From positions 885,400 through 949,399 of the forward strand of contig NZ_JAHTMR010000001.1 of NCBI RefSeq assembly GCF_019200975.1: DNA of 64,000 bases, written 5' to 3'. The position numbers were made by a program, and so were the translations under genes. Every line of letters starts with the position of its first letter. Position 1 is the stretch's first letter. Source of the DNA: Pseudomonas sp. PD9R (GTDB lineage Bacteria; Pseudomonadota; Gammaproteobacteria; Pseudomonadales; Pseudomonadaceae). The notes below the pieces were generated by a model. It was given only the letters and a program-made list of their open reading frames with translations, was not told the origin of the DNA and did not search any database. Below, piece by piece: positions 44,430 to 54,760 of the stretch.

Positions 44430-46496
44430 ATGACGACTGCTGAAAAAAACCAAGTGGCATGGCTGGTCGAGCAATCCATGCTGCATACCGCGAGGCAGCG
44501 GGCCAAACTCTATTGCGGGCAAGGTCGCTTGTGGCAACAGCCTTATGCCCATACCCGGCCCCGTGACGCATCGGCCCTGGCTTCGGTCTGGTTTACCGCG
44601 TATCCGGCCTCCATAGTTACCCGTGAAAATGGCACCGTACTGGAAGCCCTGGGTGATGAAAGCCTGTGGCATGCGCTGTCGAGAATCGGCATCCAGGGCA
44701 TCCACAATGGCCCTCTGAAAATGTCGGGTGGGTTGAGGGGGACTGAACATACCCCGACGATCGACGGAAATTTCGACCGCATCAGTTTCGACATCGACCC
44801 GCAACTGGGCACTGAAGCGCAGCTTCAGGCGCTGACCCGTATGGCCGCCGCGCACAACGCGGTCATCATCGATGATGTCATTCCGTCTCATACCGGCAAA
44901 GGCGCGGATTTTCGTCTCGCCGAGATGGCCTATGAAGACTATCCGGGGCTCTACCACATGGTGGAAATCCGCGAAGAGGACTGGCCATTGCTGCCCGACA
45001 TTGCTGAAGGGCGCGACGCGCAGAACCTCAGCCCGCAGCAGGTCGATATTCTGCGCGACAAGCATTACATCGTCGGCCAGTTGCAACGGGTGATTTTCTT
45101 CGAGCCCGGGGTCAAGGAAACCGACTGGAGCGCGACACCGATTGTGGTCGGCGTTGATGGCAAGCCGCGACGCTGGGTGTATTTGCATTACTTCAAGGAA
45201 GGGCAGCCGTCGTTGAATTGGCTGGACCCGACGTTTGCCGCGCAGCAGATGATCATCGGCGACGCGCTGCACGCCATCGACGTCATGGGGGCGAAAATCT
45301 TGCGCCTCGACGCCAACGGATTTCTCGGCGTAGAACGCAAGCTCGATGGTACCGCCTGGTCCGAAAGCCACCCGTTATCGATTACCGGCAACCAGTTGTT
45401 GGGCGGGGCGATCCGCAAGGCCGGCGGCTTCAGCTTCCAGGAGCTGAACCTGACCGTTGACGACATCGCCGCCATGTCCCACGGCGGCGCCGATCTGTCG
45501 TACGACTTCATCACTCGACCGGCCTACCAGCATGCGTTGTTGATGGGCGATACGGAGTTTCTGCGCTTGATGCTGCGTCAGATGCACGCTCTGGGTATTG
45601 ATCCCGGCTCGCTGATCCATGCCTTGCAGAACCATGATGAGTTGACCCTGGAACTGGTGCACTTCTGGACCCTGCATGCCCATGACACCTTCCTTTTTCA
45701 AGGCCAGACATTTCCCGGCAACATCTTGCGCGAGCATATTCGCGAGCAGATGTACGAACGCCTGGCCGGCGAACACGCGCCCTATAATCTGAAATTTGTC
45801 ACCAACGGCGTGTCGTGCACCACCGCCAGCATCATCACCGCAGCACTCGGGATACGCGACCTCGATGCAATTACGCCCGAGGATCTGCAACAGATCCGCC
45901 AGATTCATTTGTTGTTGGTGATGTACAACGCGATGCAGCCCGGCGTGTTCGCGTTATCCGGTTGGGACCTTGTGGGTGCACTGCCATTGCCGGCAGATCA
46001 GGTCGCACATTTGATGAGCGATGGCGATACGCGCTGGATTCATCGGGGGGCCTACGACCTGGTTGATCTGAACCCGGATGCGCCGCTATCGGCGGGCCTG
46101 ATGCCGCGTCCGAAAACCTTGTACGGCAGCCTGCCCACTCAATTGAAAGACCCCGACTCGTTTGCCTCGCATCTGAAAAGAATTCTTGCGGCTCGTCGCG
46201 CTTACGATATTGCGGCCAGTCGGCAGATTCTGGTGCCCGATGTTCAGCACCCTGGGCTGCTGATCATGGTTCACGAATTGCCGGCGGGCAAAGGCACCCA
46301 AATCACCGCGCTGAACTTTGGCTCGACACCGATCACCGAAACCTTGCACTTGCCCAATATTGCGCCAGGCCCGGTGGTCGACATCATCAACGAACGGGTC
46401 GAAGGCGATCTCACGCCTGAGGGTGAATTCACTATCACCCTCGATGCCTACGAAGGCTTGGCACTGCGCGTGGTCAGTAACTCGCCGATGATTTAG
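44430..46496 (+). CDS. treS: Trehalose synthase (maltose alpha-D-glucosyltransferase)
   Basis: A 688-residue GH13-family enzyme of the Pseudomonas type. [58 protein letters not shown] (the nucleophile region), FSFQELNLT and [16 protein letters not shown] match the P. putida/P. stutzeri trehalose synthases that interconvert maltose and trehalose, and the length is identical to the P. putida protein as I recall it. No treY, treZ, maltokinase or glgE gene lies beside it. I set the start at 44430; an ATG at 44421 is possible. It overlaps the convergent MFS gene by 23 bases. Confidence 0.88.
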   Translation: MTTAEKNQVAWLVEQSMLHTARQRAKLYCGQGRLWQQPYAHTRPRDASALASVWFTAYPASIVTRENGTVLEALGDESLWHALSRIGIQGIHNGPLKMSGGLRGTEHTPTIDGNFDRISFDIDPQLGTEAQLQALTRMAAAHNAVIIDDVIPSHTGKGADFRLAEMAYEDYPGLYHMVEIREEDWPLLPDIAEGRDAQNLSPQQVDILRDKHYIVGQLQRVIFFEPGVKETDWSATPIVVGVDGKPRRWVYLHYFKEGQPSLNWLDPTFAAQQMIIGDALHAIDVMGAKILRLDANGFLGVERKLDGTAWSESHPLSITGNQLLGGAIRKAGGFSFQELNLTVDDIAAMSHGGADLSYDFITRPAYQHALLMGDTEFLRLMLRQMHALGIDPGSLIHALQNHDELTLELVHFWTLHAHDTFLFQGQTFPGNILREHIREQMYERLAGEHAPYNLKFVTNGVSCTTASIITAALGIRDLDAITPEDLQQIRQIHLLLVMYNAMQPGVFALSGWDLVGALPLPADQVAHLMSDGDTRWIHRGAYDLVDLNPDAPLSAGLMPRPKTLYGSLPTQLKDPDSFASHLKRILAARRAYDIAASRQILVPDVQHPGLLIMVHELPAGKGTQITALNFGSTPITETLHLPNIAPGPVVDIINERVEGDLTPEGEFTITLDAYEGLALRVVSNSPMI

Positions 46497-47751
46497 GCAC
46501 TGCTGGTTTTTTTGAGCTCGCATCGACTTTTGGCGCTCTTATCAGCAGGGGGCCAAACGTTGCCAGCAGGCCAAGCATGATCAATGGGAAATACATCAGC
46601 GTGCTCAGGCCGAAGTTGCTGACAATCACTGTGATGGCTGCCGGGCCCACGAGCATCCCGGAAAAACCGATGCAATTGACGATGCCGATGTTGCGGCCTG
46701 CATGTGTCGGATCTCGGCGGCCGGCAGCGGAAATCATCAGCGGGGCGATGCAGGACAGGCCGAGGCCAAACAGCGCGAAGCCCAGGATGCCGGTAACGGC
46801 TGTGCCGCCAACGATGGTGATGGTCATGCCGATCACACACAGCGTGCCGCAGCCGAAAATCACTTGCGAGTTACCAAAAACAGCTGCCAGCCGATCGCCA
46901 AACAGTCGTCCGATAAACGCCGCGCCGACGAAAATGGACACCGCCATGCCCGCGGTCGAGGTCGATGTCGAGAACTCGCGGCGAATGTATTCCTGGCCCC
47001 AGTCGGCAATCGCATTTTCACCCATCATGCTGCCCAGCAGCAGGACACCGAGCGCAACCATCACCAGAAGCGTTTTGGCCGATGGGCTCTTGCCTGTTTC
47101 ATCAGACGACTGCGCGCCTGCTTGCCAGTCGCTGACTGACATATCGGGAACATCATGCTTGCCCAGCAGCCACCGGGTGAAAAAGCCGCCGACGATCAAC
47201 ATCGCGATGCCTAGCACGGTAAACGGCACCTGCACGCTGTCGGAGTAGAAGCCGGTCAGCCAACTGCAGGCCATCCCGAGTAGAAAACCGCCCAGCGAAT
47301 AAAACGCGTGGAAGCCGGACATGATCGAACGCTGGTAAAACCGTTCAACCTGCACGCCATGGGCGTTCAAGGCAGTGTCCAGGGCGCCGCGCAGCAGTCC
47401 CAGGACAACGCCGAAGCACATTGCAAACCAGAAACCGCTGACGAAGCCCAGCGGAATAATGGAAAGGGGATAGGCGAGTGCGCACACCGTGATCACCGGT
47501 TTTGCACCGAAGCTGTCAAGTAAACGGCCGACCAGCAGTGCACCCGCAGCGGAACCGACGCCGACCCCGAGCGCGATCAGTCCGAAATTCGCATCGCCCA
47601 GTTCACCGGTAAAGCCTAGTTGTGTTCTGAAGACGCTTACCCCGGTCGACCAGATGTACATCATGGCGCCGATCATCATGAAACCGAGAAAAGTCGCGAT
47701 ACGCGCCTTGCGAATGCGCAGGGGAATCGGTGTTTGTTGAAGGCTGTTCAT
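46474..47751 (-). CDS. MFS transporter, sugar/FucP-like
   Basis: About 425 residues with twelve transmembrane helices. Visible motifs include [29 protein letters not shown] between helices 2 and 3 and a helix-rich C-half ending in a polar tail. The repeated-fold layout and [17 protein letters not shown] resemble the FucP/NreB-like group that carries sugars or polyols. Start at 47751 ([13 protein letters not shown]) is a judgement; ATGs at 47790 and 47814 are in frame but lack ribosome-binding sites. The two LacI-type operators lie between it and the divergent MFS gene at 48015. Confidence 0.85.
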   Translation of the reverse strand: MNSLQQTPIPLRIRKARIATFLGFMMIGAMMYIWSTGVSVFRTQLGFTGELGDANFGLIALGVGVGSAAGALLVGRLLDSFGAKPVITVCALAYPLSIIPLGFVSGFWFAMCFGVVLGLLRGALDTALNAHGVQVERFYQRSIMSGFHAFYSLGGFLLGMACSWLTGFYSDSVQVPFTVLGIAMLIVGGFFTRWLLGKHDVPDMSVSDWQAGAQSSDETGKSPSAKTLLVMVALGVLLLGSMMGENAIADWGQEYIRREFSTSTSTAGMAVSIFVGAAFIGRLFGDRLAAVFGNSQVIFGCGTLCVIGMTITIVGGTAVTGILGFALFGLGLSCIAPLMISAAGRRDPTHAGRNIGIVNCIGFSGMLVGPAAITVIVSNFGLSTLMYFPLIMLGLLATFGPLLIRAPKVDASSKKPAVPKSSASY

Positions 47752-47816
47752 CACGCTGCATTGTCCCTTTTGTTTTTGTTGGGTGTTCATGCAAAAGCAA
47801 GTTAAGGCGAACAAGA

Positions 47817-47830
47817 GTTATACGTATAAC
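47817..47830. promoter_or_regulatory. Predicted LacI-family operator 1
   Basis: GTTATACGTATAAC, a perfect 14-base palindrome with the central CG typical of LacI-family sites, upstream of the minus-strand MFS gene. Confidence 0.85.
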
Positions 47831-47972
47831 TTTTCAGAAAATAACATCGAGCGCTGGAGGGCTGTCAACTGTTTCCAGATAATTGACCATCGAGCTACCG
47901 TTTTGGCCTTCGTATACGCTGGGCTAAGTAGGCTGGTTTTTTCGGGTGCTGTGGCCGAATGTCAGATTTTGA

Positions 47973-47986
47973 GTTATACGTATAAC
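47973..47986. promoter_or_regulatory. Predicted LacI-family operator 2
   Basis: GTTATACGTATAAC, identical to operator 1, 28 bases before the plus-strand MFS start. Centres of operators 1 and 2 are 156 bases apart, close to 15 helical turns, compatible with looping. Confidence 0.85.
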
Positions 47987-48014
47987 TCAGATTGATCCGA
48001 GCACCGAGGTTTCC

Positions 48015-49184
48015 GTGTCGTCTCAAGAATTGTTACTGCCGTGCTCCACGCCTCATATGCTCGCCTATCGGTCGACGTTCCTGCTGTCAGGACTGTGCAT
48101 GGGGGCTTGGGCACCATTGGTGCCTTATGCGCGCTCGAGAACCGGGGTCGACGATGGCGCGTTAGGCTTACTGTTGCTATGCCTTGGCCTGGGTTCGCTG
48201 GTGATGATGCCGCTGGCAGGCATACTCAATGCCAGGAGAGGTTGCCGCTTTACCATGCACGTGGGTATCGCGTTGGTATTACTGACTTTGCCCCTGTTGG
48301 CGACGACCCATTCCTTTGCTGGATTGATGGTTGCCCTGACGGTGTTCGGGGCAGGGTGCGGGGCGGTCGACGTGACGATGAACGTTCAAGGGGTGATGGT
48401 TGAGCGCGCTACCGGGCGCTCACTCATGTCCGGTTTCCATGGGTTGTTCAGCCTGGGCGCGATTGTCAGTGCTGCGGGTATCACCGCACTGTTATGGCTG
48501 GGCGCCACGCCTTTAATGGCAAGCAGTGCGGTGATTGCAGTATTGATCGTGTTTGTCCTGACACATGGTCGACAACTGCTAGGACGCAGCGGTGACGAAA
48601 GCAGCCCGATTTTTGTCAGGCCAACCCGAAAAGTATTACTGCTGGGTGTGCTTTGCCTGTTCGCCTTTCTCGCTGAAGGCGCCATTCTCGACTGGAGCGC
48701 GGTGTTTCTGGCTGACGTGCGAGGCGTGCAACATTCGATTGCCGGCCTGGGTTACGCGGCGTTTGCGGTGATGATGGCGTTGGGACGATTGAGTGGTGAC
48801 CGGATTCTGCCGAAACTGGGTTCGCGTGTGGTCCTCATCGGCGGCGGTGTTGTGGTCATTCTGGGATTCCTGATGGTCGTGCTGATAGATGACTGGCTGC
48901 TCAACCTGCTGGGGTTTGCGGTCATTGGCACCGGTTTGGCGAATATTGCTCCGGTTTACTTATCCCTGGCGGGTGCGCAACAGACAATGCCGGGCGAGTT
49001 GGCCATTGCCGCTGCCACCAGTCTGGGTTACCTCGGCATATTGATGGGGCCGGCAGCCATCGGCTTTGTCGCCAACGCAACCAGCCTGTCTTCGGCGCTG
49101 CTTGCCGTTGCCTCGCTGATGATCGCGATCATGATCAGCGCCACGCGACTGGTTCCGAAGGTTTCGCCTCAACGGTTACACTGA
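48015..49184 (+). CDS. MFS transporter, second of the LacI cluster
   Basis: A 389-residue twelve-helix MFS protein starting at GTG 48015 with GAGG upstream. Motifs: LCLGLGSLVMMPLAGILNARRGCR between helices 2 and 3, DVTMNVQGVMVERATGRSLMSG, and GALAEG-like LAEGAILDWSAVFL. It shares with the divergent MFS the N-x-x-GVxVER segment and HGxxSxG, so the two are distant paralogues. The LacI gene follows after 62 bases, probably in one transcript. Confidence 0.87.
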   Translation: MSSQELLLPCSTPHMLAYRSTFLLSGLCMGAWAPLVPYARSRTGVDDGALGLLLLCLGLGSLVMMPLAGILNARRGCRFTMHVGIALVLLTLPLLATTHSFAGLMVALTVFGAGCGAVDVTMNVQGVMVERATGRSLMSGFHGLFSLGAIVSAAGITALLWLGATPLMASSAVIAVLIVFVLTHGRQLLGRSGDESSPIFVRPTRKVLLLGVLCLFAFLAEGAILDWSAVFLADVRGVQHSIAGLGYAAFAVMMALGRLSGDRILPKLGSRVVLIGGGVVVILGFLMVVLIDDWLLNLLGFAVIGTGLANIAPVYLSLAGAQQTMPGELAIAAATSLGYLGILMGPAAIGFVANATSLSSALLAVASLMIAIMISATRLVPKVSPQRLH

Positions 49185-49246
49185 GCGCATGGTGTTTTTT
49201 TTCACTGACCTCGCATGAGGTTTTCAAAAAGGTTGGGAAGCAAGCG

Positions 49247-50341
49247 ATGGCATCCGTTTCAATGAAAGATGTAGCACTGGCGGCGGGGGTGTCTCAGCCG
49301 GCGGTATCTTACGCTTACAATCGCCCATCCAAACTGTCCCAGGCCCAGCGTGAGCATATCCTTGAGGTAGCCGCTTCCCTGGGCTATCCGGGGCCCAATG
49401 TGCTGGGGCGCAGCCTGCGCTCGGGCAAGATCGGGGCGATCGGGTTGATGATGATGGACAAGTTGTCCCTGGCTTTTGCCGACCCTTGCACCATTGCCTT
49501 GTTGCGCGGGATCAGCGAGGTAGGAGAGCTGGAGAACGTCGCGCTGACGCTGTTCCCGCTCAATAACAACCGGCTTGTCGGTCGGACGCCTGCGGCCAAT
49601 CACGGCAGTCTTGCGCTGCGCGGGCTGGTCGACGGTTTGATTATCTCGACCCTGCCTGATGATCATCCGGCGGTGTTGGCGGTGGTCAAACAGAACATTC
49701 CGTTTGTGGTGATGGACTCACCGCTGGTGGAAGGTGCTTTTTTTGTCGGGATTGATGACCGGGGTGCCGCCAAGACGCAGATGCAACACCTGCTGGATCT
49801 GGGGCACCGCAAAATAGGGGTCATCATCGACCGTCTGAATCCTGACGGTTATCGGGGGCCGATTGATCAGCATCGCTTCAAACATGCCAGTGAGCGCATT
49901 GTCAGAGAGCGGCTGACCGGGTACGTGGAGGCGGCGAGCGCGGCTGGCCTGGCCTTCGAGGACTTGAGTATTATCGAAGCCGGCGGGCTTGATTCGACGT
50001 CCGGGCAAGCGGCGGCATTCACCTTGCTGACGTCCAACGACATCACGGCGGTAGTTGCCTGTTCGGATGTGATGGCGATCGCTTGCATGAAAACGGCTCA
50101 CGCGCTCAATCGCGAGGTTCCGCAAGCGCTTTCGGTGATTGGCTTTGACGACATTCCCGAGGCGGTGCAGCTCGGTCTGACTACCATCGGCCAGCCGATC
50201 GTGGAGAAGGGCGTGTGCGCCGCAAGGCTTTTGACCGACCAGTTGAACGCACCGGCCGACACCCCTCTCGAACCTGTGCAGAAGATTTTCCCCACCAAAC
50301 TGATCGTGCGCAGTTCGACCCGAAAGGTGCAGGACGTTTAA
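49247..50341 (+). CDS. LacI-family transcriptional regulator
   Basis: A 364-residue LacI/GalR repressor. The N-terminal helix-turn-helix and hinge are MKDVALAAGVSQPAVSYAYN and LSQAQREHILEVAASLGYPGP, and the periplasmic-binding-like effector domain is about 65-340 with IGFDDIPEAVQLGLTTIGQP. LacI proteins with this recognition helix bind palindromes with a central CG; GTTATACGTATAAC at four places in this cluster fits. It likely represses both MFS genes, its own gene through the upstream MFS promoter, and the enzymes at 50.4-56.2 kb, until a sugar-like inducer binds. Confidence 0.92.
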   Translation: MASVSMKDVALAAGVSQPAVSYAYNRPSKLSQAQREHILEVAASLGYPGPNVLGRSLRSGKIGAIGLMMMDKLSLAFADPCTIALLRGISEVGELENVALTLFPLNNNRLVGRTPAANHGSLALRGLVDGLIISTLPDDHPAVLAVVKQNIPFVVMDSPLVEGAFFVGIDDRGAAKTQMQHLLDLGHRKIGVIIDRLNPDGYRGPIDQHRFKHASERIVRERLTGYVEAASAAGLAFEDLSIIEAGGLDSTSGQAAAFTLLTSNDITAVVACSDVMAIACMKTAHALNREVPQALSVIGFDDIPEAVQLGLTTIGQPIVEKGVCAARLLTDQLNAPADTPLEPVQKIFPTKLIVRSSTRKVQDV

Positions 50342-50356
50342 ACGCGTTCATTCGCC

Positions 50357-50387
50357 AGGCTGCGGTGTAAACGCTACACCGCAGCCT
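50357..50387. terminator. Bidirectional hairpin between LacI and GMC genes
   Basis: AGGCTGCGGTGTA and TACACCGCAGCCT form a perfect 13-bp stem with a 5-base loop between convergent genes, followed by a short TTTC. Confidence 0.75.
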
Positions 50388-50407
50388 TTCGGTTCACCCC
50401 ATGCCGT

Positions 50408-52018
50408 TCAACACACCAGGCGCTGGAAGTTCGCCGCGACCCGCATGGCGTTGGCGGCGATGGTGAGTGCCGGATTCACCGCGGCCGACGACGGGAAGAA
50501 CGAGCTGTCGACAACCCAGACGTTCTCCAGGTCGTGCATCTTGCAGTTGACGTCCAGCACGCTTGACGCCGGGTCCTTGCCCATGACCGCCGTGCCGCAT
50601 TGGTGCGAATTGGTGGCAATGCCCATGCGTGCTTTCAGGATCAACGGGTAACCCGCTGCGCGCATGACCTTACTGGTTTTGTTCACCAGGCCTTCATGGG
50701 CTGTCAGGTTGTTGGGTTGCCAATGGACCTTGATCGCATCGCGTTGCTTGTCATAGGTGATCCGGTTGTCCTGCGTCGGCAAATCCTCCGAGGTCAGGTA
50801 CAGGTCGACGCTATGGTCGGTGATGTAGCGCGAAGCGAATTTTGGCAACCAGGGGCGCATGGAAGTGATCATGGGTTCGCGGATTTTTCCCAGCATCTGC
50901 ACGTTACCCAAGGGGAACGCGTTATCTGCGCCAGCGCTGTACCAGTCGTTGATGGCCAGGGTCTTCTGGAAGATCACCTTGTTCTTGCGTCGTGGGTCGA
51001 CCGCCAGCATGAACGTGCTGTTGTGAACCATGTAGTTGCGACCCACTTGTCCTGAGCTGTTGCCAAGGCCTTCGGGGTGTTGTTCGTTCGCTGACTTGAG
51101 CAGCAGGGCCGCGCTGTTCACCGCACCGCAGGCGAGTACGAAGCGTTTGGCGCGCAGCGTCACGTCGCGGCCATCGATCTGGCCCTGCGCTTCGGTGACC
51201 GTTCGGCCATCCGCAGCGGTTCTCAGTTGTTTGATCGTGGTGCGGGTCAGCAGTCGGACGCTTGCGCTGCGCAGGGCCGGTCGCAAGGCGGAAACTTCGG
51301 CGTCAGCCTTGGCGTCCAGCAGGCAGGGATAGCCGTCGCAGGTCGAACACAGTACGCAGTCACCACCATTGCCATAATCCACCGCGGCCGGCATCACGAA
51401 GGGCTTGAGCCCTGAGCGGCGCATGCTCTGTTCCAGCGGGGCCAGGGCGGGGTCATGTTTGAGCGCGGGCTGCGGAAAAGGGCCCGAACGCCAGGGCTCG
51501 CTGGGATCAACACCGGCCAGGCCATGAACCCGGTAGAGTTTTTCCGCCTCGGCGTACCAGGGTTCCAGATCCGCGTAGCTGATCGGCCAGGCCGGGGACA
51601 AGCCTTCGGCGTGCCGGATTTCGGCAAAATCTTCTTCACGAAACCGTGGCAGCATCGCGCCGTAGAACTTGGTATTTCCGCCGACGTAATAAAACACGCC
51701 GGGTGAAAACGGTTGATTGGATTCGTCCAGCCACTGCTCGGCGTTGCGATAACGGCCTTCTGCGAAAACCGATTCGGTGCTCCAGTTCTGTATTTCTCGC
51801 GGCAGAAAATCACCCCGTTCGACGATAACAATGTCTAGCCCGCTATCGCGCAAGGCATGGGCGAAGGTCGAACCGCCCATGCCCGAGCCGATAATCACTA
51901 CATCACAGTTGATATTGCCATCTGCATCAGGTGTCACCACGTCGAGGGCGCGCGGTTCGCGCGGCACCCCCGGTTGTGGATTCAGCTCTGCATGATGCGA
52001 AATCAATGCATCACTCAT
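50408..52018 (-). CDS. GMC-family oxidoreductase (sugar/polyol dehydrogenase type)
   Basis: A 536-residue FAD enzyme: CDVVIIGSGMGGSTFAHALRD and IVIVERGDFLPRE at the N-terminus, VGGNTKFYGAMLPRF, and an active site His in ATNSHQCGTAVMG (about 473) with Asn in AAVNPALTIAANA (about 517). The DCVLCSTCDGYPCLLDAKAD cysteine cluster, with the AHEGL segment, resembles gluconate-2-dehydrogenase-like and pyranose-type GMC proteins more than choline dehydrogenases. No signal peptide is seen. It is the last gene of the ThuA-ThDP-GMC operon, 17 bases after the ThDP gene. Substrate unknown. Confidence 0.88.
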   Translation of the reverse strand: MSDALISHHAELNPQPGVPREPRALDVVTPDADGNINCDVVIIGSGMGGSTFAHALRDSGLDIVIVERGDFLPREIQNWSTESVFAEGRYRNAEQWLDESNQPFSPGVFYYVGGNTKFYGAMLPRFREEDFAEIRHAEGLSPAWPISYADLEPWYAEAEKLYRVHGLAGVDPSEPWRSGPFPQPALKHDPALAPLEQSMRRSGLKPFVMPAAVDYGNGGDCVLCSTCDGYPCLLDAKADAEVSALRPALRSASVRLLTRTTIKQLRTAADGRTVTEAQGQIDGRDVTLRAKRFVLACGAVNSAALLLKSANEQHPEGLGNSSGQVGRNYMVHNSTFMLAVDPRRKNKVIFQKTLAINDWYSAGADNAFPLGNVQMLGKIREPMITSMRPWLPKFASRYITDHSVDLYLTSEDLPTQDNRITYDKQRDAIKVHWQPNNLTAHEGLVNKTSKVMRAAGYPLILKARMGIATNSHQCGTAVMGKDPASSVLDVNCKMHDLENVWVVDSSFFPSSAAVNPALTIAANAMRVAANFQRLVC

Positions 52019-52035
52019 TTGAGCCGCTCCGGTTT

Positions 52036-53823
52036 TTATAGATGCTGCTCGGACTGACGGAACACCCGGTACTCATCCTGACGTTCGTCAGTGATGTATT
52101 CCGGAATCGGGAAGTCCCACCAGCCCGGCACCCACGGCCCGGCCGCATCGCGGTCGGTCGGGATTTCGATCAGCACCGGTACGTTAAGGTCCAGGGCTTC
52201 CTGCAAGGTCGGTTCAAGGTCTTCCGGACGCTCCACGCGGTAGGATTTCAGGCCGAAGGCTTCACCGACCGCTTTGAAATCCGGGCTGTATGGCGTGCCG
52301 TCCGGGTGGTTGAACTCGGTGCCGATGTGGCGGCTGGTCTGCTTGCGCTGGCCACCGCGGATCGACATGTAGCCGGCATTGTTCTGGATCATGAAGATCA
52401 CGGGAATGTTGTTGGTCACACAGATCGCAATTTCCTGCGAGGTCATCAGGAAGTCGCCATCGCCAAGGATGCACACCACCGGTTGATTCGGTGCCGCCAG
52501 TTTAGCCCCGATTGCGGCAGGGACTGCCCAACCCATCGACGAGAAGCCACCGGAGGTCAGGTGCGTGCGCGGGGTGTAGACCGGGAACGTCTGTTTCACC
52601 GCGCCCTGAGTGTTGCCCGAGCCGACCACGACGATGGTGTCGCGCGGGAAGATCTTGCGCAGTGCGCCGAGTGGGCGTTGCGAGGTAAACGGGAAACGGT
52701 CGGAATCACGACGGCCGGCGAGCTTGGTTTCCCACTCGTCCTTATAGCCGGCGAGGTCATTCATGTATTGCTCGCGTTCAACGCTGAAGCCTTTGAGGCC
52801 TTCGACGATGGCGGCCAGGGCGTATTTGGCGTCGGCGCAGATGCCCACGGTCACCGGGTAGTTCTTGCCGATTTCGTGCGGATCGATGTCGATGTGAATC
52901 AGCTTCGACGGCGGAATGGCAAAGGTCACGCCCTTGGCGTAGCTCGATGACGACCAGTCAGTGAAACGACAACCCACGGCGATGATCACGTCGGCGGTGG
53001 AAGCCACTTTGTTGCCGCACAAGGTGCCAGTCTGGCCAACGCTGCCAGCGAACAATTCGTGGTCTTCGGGGAAACCGCTCTTGCCGTTCCAGGTAGTGAC
53101 CACCGGGATTTTCAAGGCTTCGGCCAGGGCCAGGATCTCGGCATGCGCTTCGCCAGTGATCACGCCACCGCCGATGACGAGCACCGGACGTTGGCAGGCT
53201 TTGAGTTCTTCCACGGCCTGGGCGGTGGCCGCCGGGTCCGGAAAGCTTTTGCCGATCGGGGTACGTTCTTCGAGGGCGTGCAAGGTTACTTCAGCCGCCT
53301 CGGCCTGCACGTCCATCGGGATTTCGATGTGCACCGGACCAGGCCGGCCGGTGACCATCGCGCTCCAGGCGCGGTGCATCATGAAGGGCAATTCTTCCAC
53401 GCGAGTGGCAACCCAGTGGCGCTTGGTCACGGCTTCGGCGATCTTCGGGAAGTCGTTGTCGGTGTAGCGTTCCAACTCCTGCAGCAAGCCATGGCCGCGC
53501 ATGTGCGTGGGCGGCCCGCCGGTGATCAGCATCAGGCTGGTGGAGTCGGTGAACGCGGTGGCCAGGCCGATAATGGTGTTGGTGGCACCGGCACCGATGG
53601 AGGTGACAGCGGCCATCGGTTTACCGGCAACCCGGTAGTAACCATCCGCCAGGTGCACTGCGCTCTGCTCGTGGAAGACCTGGATGAACTTGAGTTTCGA
53701 GTCTTCTTCGAGGAAGGCGTCGGTGAGTGTCCAGATGCCGTGGCCGGGAATACCGGCGACATACTCGACACCGTAGTTTTTCAGGGTTTGTGCCACGATC
53801 TGGCTGCCGGTCAATTTGCTCAT
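52036..53823 (-). CDS. Thiamine-diphosphate-dependent enzyme, acetolactate synthase-like
   Basis: A 595-residue ThDP enzyme. The PYR domain has YVAGIPGHGIWTLTDAF and the activating Glu in FHEQSAVHLADGYYRV (about 53); the PP domain has GDGDFLMTSQEIA with NN in MIQNNAGYM. It is unlike IolD or sulfoacetaldehyde acetyltransferase in its N-terminus. It probably decarboxylates or carboligates a 2-oxo acid or oxo-sugar made by the neighbouring dehydrogenases. Start at 53823 has AAGGAG and overlaps the ThuA-like stop as ATGA, so coupling is tight; long upstream in-frame sequence is antisense-like. Confidence 0.88.
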   Translation of the reverse strand: MSKLTGSQIVAQTLKNYGVEYVAGIPGHGIWTLTDAFLEEDSKLKFIQVFHEQSAVHLADGYYRVAGKPMAAVTSIGAGATNTIIGLATAFTDSTSLMLITGGPPTHMRGHGLLQELERYTDNDFPKIAEAVTKRHWVATRVEELPFMMHRAWSAMVTGRPGPVHIEIPMDVQAEAAEVTLHALEERTPIGKSFPDPAATAQAVEELKACQRPVLVIGGGVITGEAHAEILALAEALKIPVVTTWNGKSGFPEDHELFAGSVGQTGTLCGNKVASTADVIIAVGCRFTDWSSSSYAKGVTFAIPPSKLIHIDIDPHEIGKNYPVTVGICADAKYALAAIVEGLKGFSVEREQYMNDLAGYKDEWETKLAGRRDSDRFPFTSQRPLGALRKIFPRDTIVVVGSGNTQGAVKQTFPVYTPRTHLTSGGFSSMGWAVPAAIGAKLAAPNQPVVCILGDGDFLMTSQEIAICVTNNIPVIFMIQNNAGYMSIRGGQRKQTSRHIGTEFNHPDGTPYSPDFKAVGEAFGLKSYRVERPEDLEPTLQEALDLNVPVLIEIPTDRDAAGPWVPGWWDFPIPEYITDERQDEYRVFRQSEQHL

Positions 53824-54545
53824 GACAGGACTCCTTGGGTTGATGAAAGTGGAGTGGATGCGGCGGATTTGCCGTTTCCTTCTGCGCGCCCGCGGGTTGC
53901 CCAGTTCAGGCCCTGCTTGGTCAGACGGCGGATATTCGGGTCGGCGAGGTTGCTGGTGTCGTGCCCGATCGAGTGATAGAACACGCGCCCCAGGCCCCAC
54001 TGGCGAACCCAGGCGACCGGGCTGCGGTGGCCCTTGATCCATGGGAACGGGTTGCCATCGAACGTGGTTTCGGCGAGCACATGGATGTTCGGGTCAACCT
54101 GCATGTAGTACTGCTCGGAACGGACCTCGAAATCCTCGACGCCTTGAGTGACTTCATGCGTGTGGTCAATGACGTTGACCTGGTAAGGGTGGGGAAAGCC
54201 TTCGCCCATCGGATGCTCAAGAAACGATCCGCCCAGCACCCAGTGGTACTTGAGGCTTGCGCGAAAGGCCGCGCCCGCACCGTGCCAACCCACCAGGCCG
54301 GTGCCGCTTTCGATCGCTTCGAGCAGGCGGGTTTCCTGCGAGGCCGTCAGCGTTTCAGTGGTGACCGCGTTGTTCCAGCCAATCACGATCAGGTCGTAAC
54401 CGGTCAAATCCCTGTCCAATGTGAAGATGTCTGTCGACTCTTCAACGTCGAAATCCAGCTCCTGGAAAACGGTCCGGGCCCAGGCGGCAATTTCATAGGG
54501 AAAATGGCCGGGCCAGCCACCGTATAGATACAAGACTCGACTCAC
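53820..54545 (-). CDS. ThuA-domain protein
   Basis: A 241-residue ThuA-like (PF06283) protein with a class I amidotransferase-like fold: VLYLYGGWPGHFPYEI, YDLIVIGWNN, GLVGWHGAGAAFR, GGSFLEHP, PVAWVRQWGLGRVFYHSIGHD and the closing LTKQGLNWATRG. ThuA proteins accompany sugar dehydrogenation, for example of trehalose and other disaccharides in rhizobia, but their reaction is poorly defined. First gene of the ThuA-ThDP-GMC operon, 37 bases downstream of a LacI operator. Confidence 0.88.
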   Translation of the reverse strand: MSRVLYLYGGWPGHFPYEIAAWARTVFQELDFDVEESTDIFTLDRDLTGYDLIVIGWNNAVTTETLTASQETRLLEAIESGTGLVGWHGAGAAFRASLKYHWVLGGSFLEHPMGEGFPHPYQVNVIDHTHEVTQGVEDFEVRSEQYYMQVDPNIHVLAETTFDGNPFPWIKGHRSPVAWVRQWGLGRVFYHSIGHDTSNLADPNIRRLTKQGLNWATRGRAEGNGKSAASTPLSSTQGVLS

Positions 54546-54581
54546 GGTTGGTCACCTCTTCAAGTTGGGTGTGATTATTAG

Positions 54582-54595
54582 GTTATACGTATAAC
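54582..54595. promoter_or_regulatory. Predicted LacI-family operator 3
   Basis: GTTATACGTATAAC, perfect, 37 bases before the ThuA-like gene on the minus strand. Confidence 0.85.
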
Positions 54596-54746
54596 CGCTT
54601 ATTTAAGCTATCACTCAAAACGGCGCTGTCAATGCCTGTATCGTTTTTTATTGGAAAGTTCCTGTGTTTGAAGGGTGTGAGCACTTAGCGGTGGTTTTCT
54701 ACTGGCTGCGGAACAGTTTCGTTCGGATGGTTTTTGATAATAAAAG

Positions 54747-54760
54747 GTTATACGAATAAC
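54747..54760. promoter_or_regulatory. Predicted LacI-family operator 4
   Basis: GTTATACGAATAAC, one mismatch, in the 5' region of the plus-strand histidinol-dehydrogenase-like gene. Centres of operators 3 and 4 are 165 bases apart. Confidence 0.75.
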
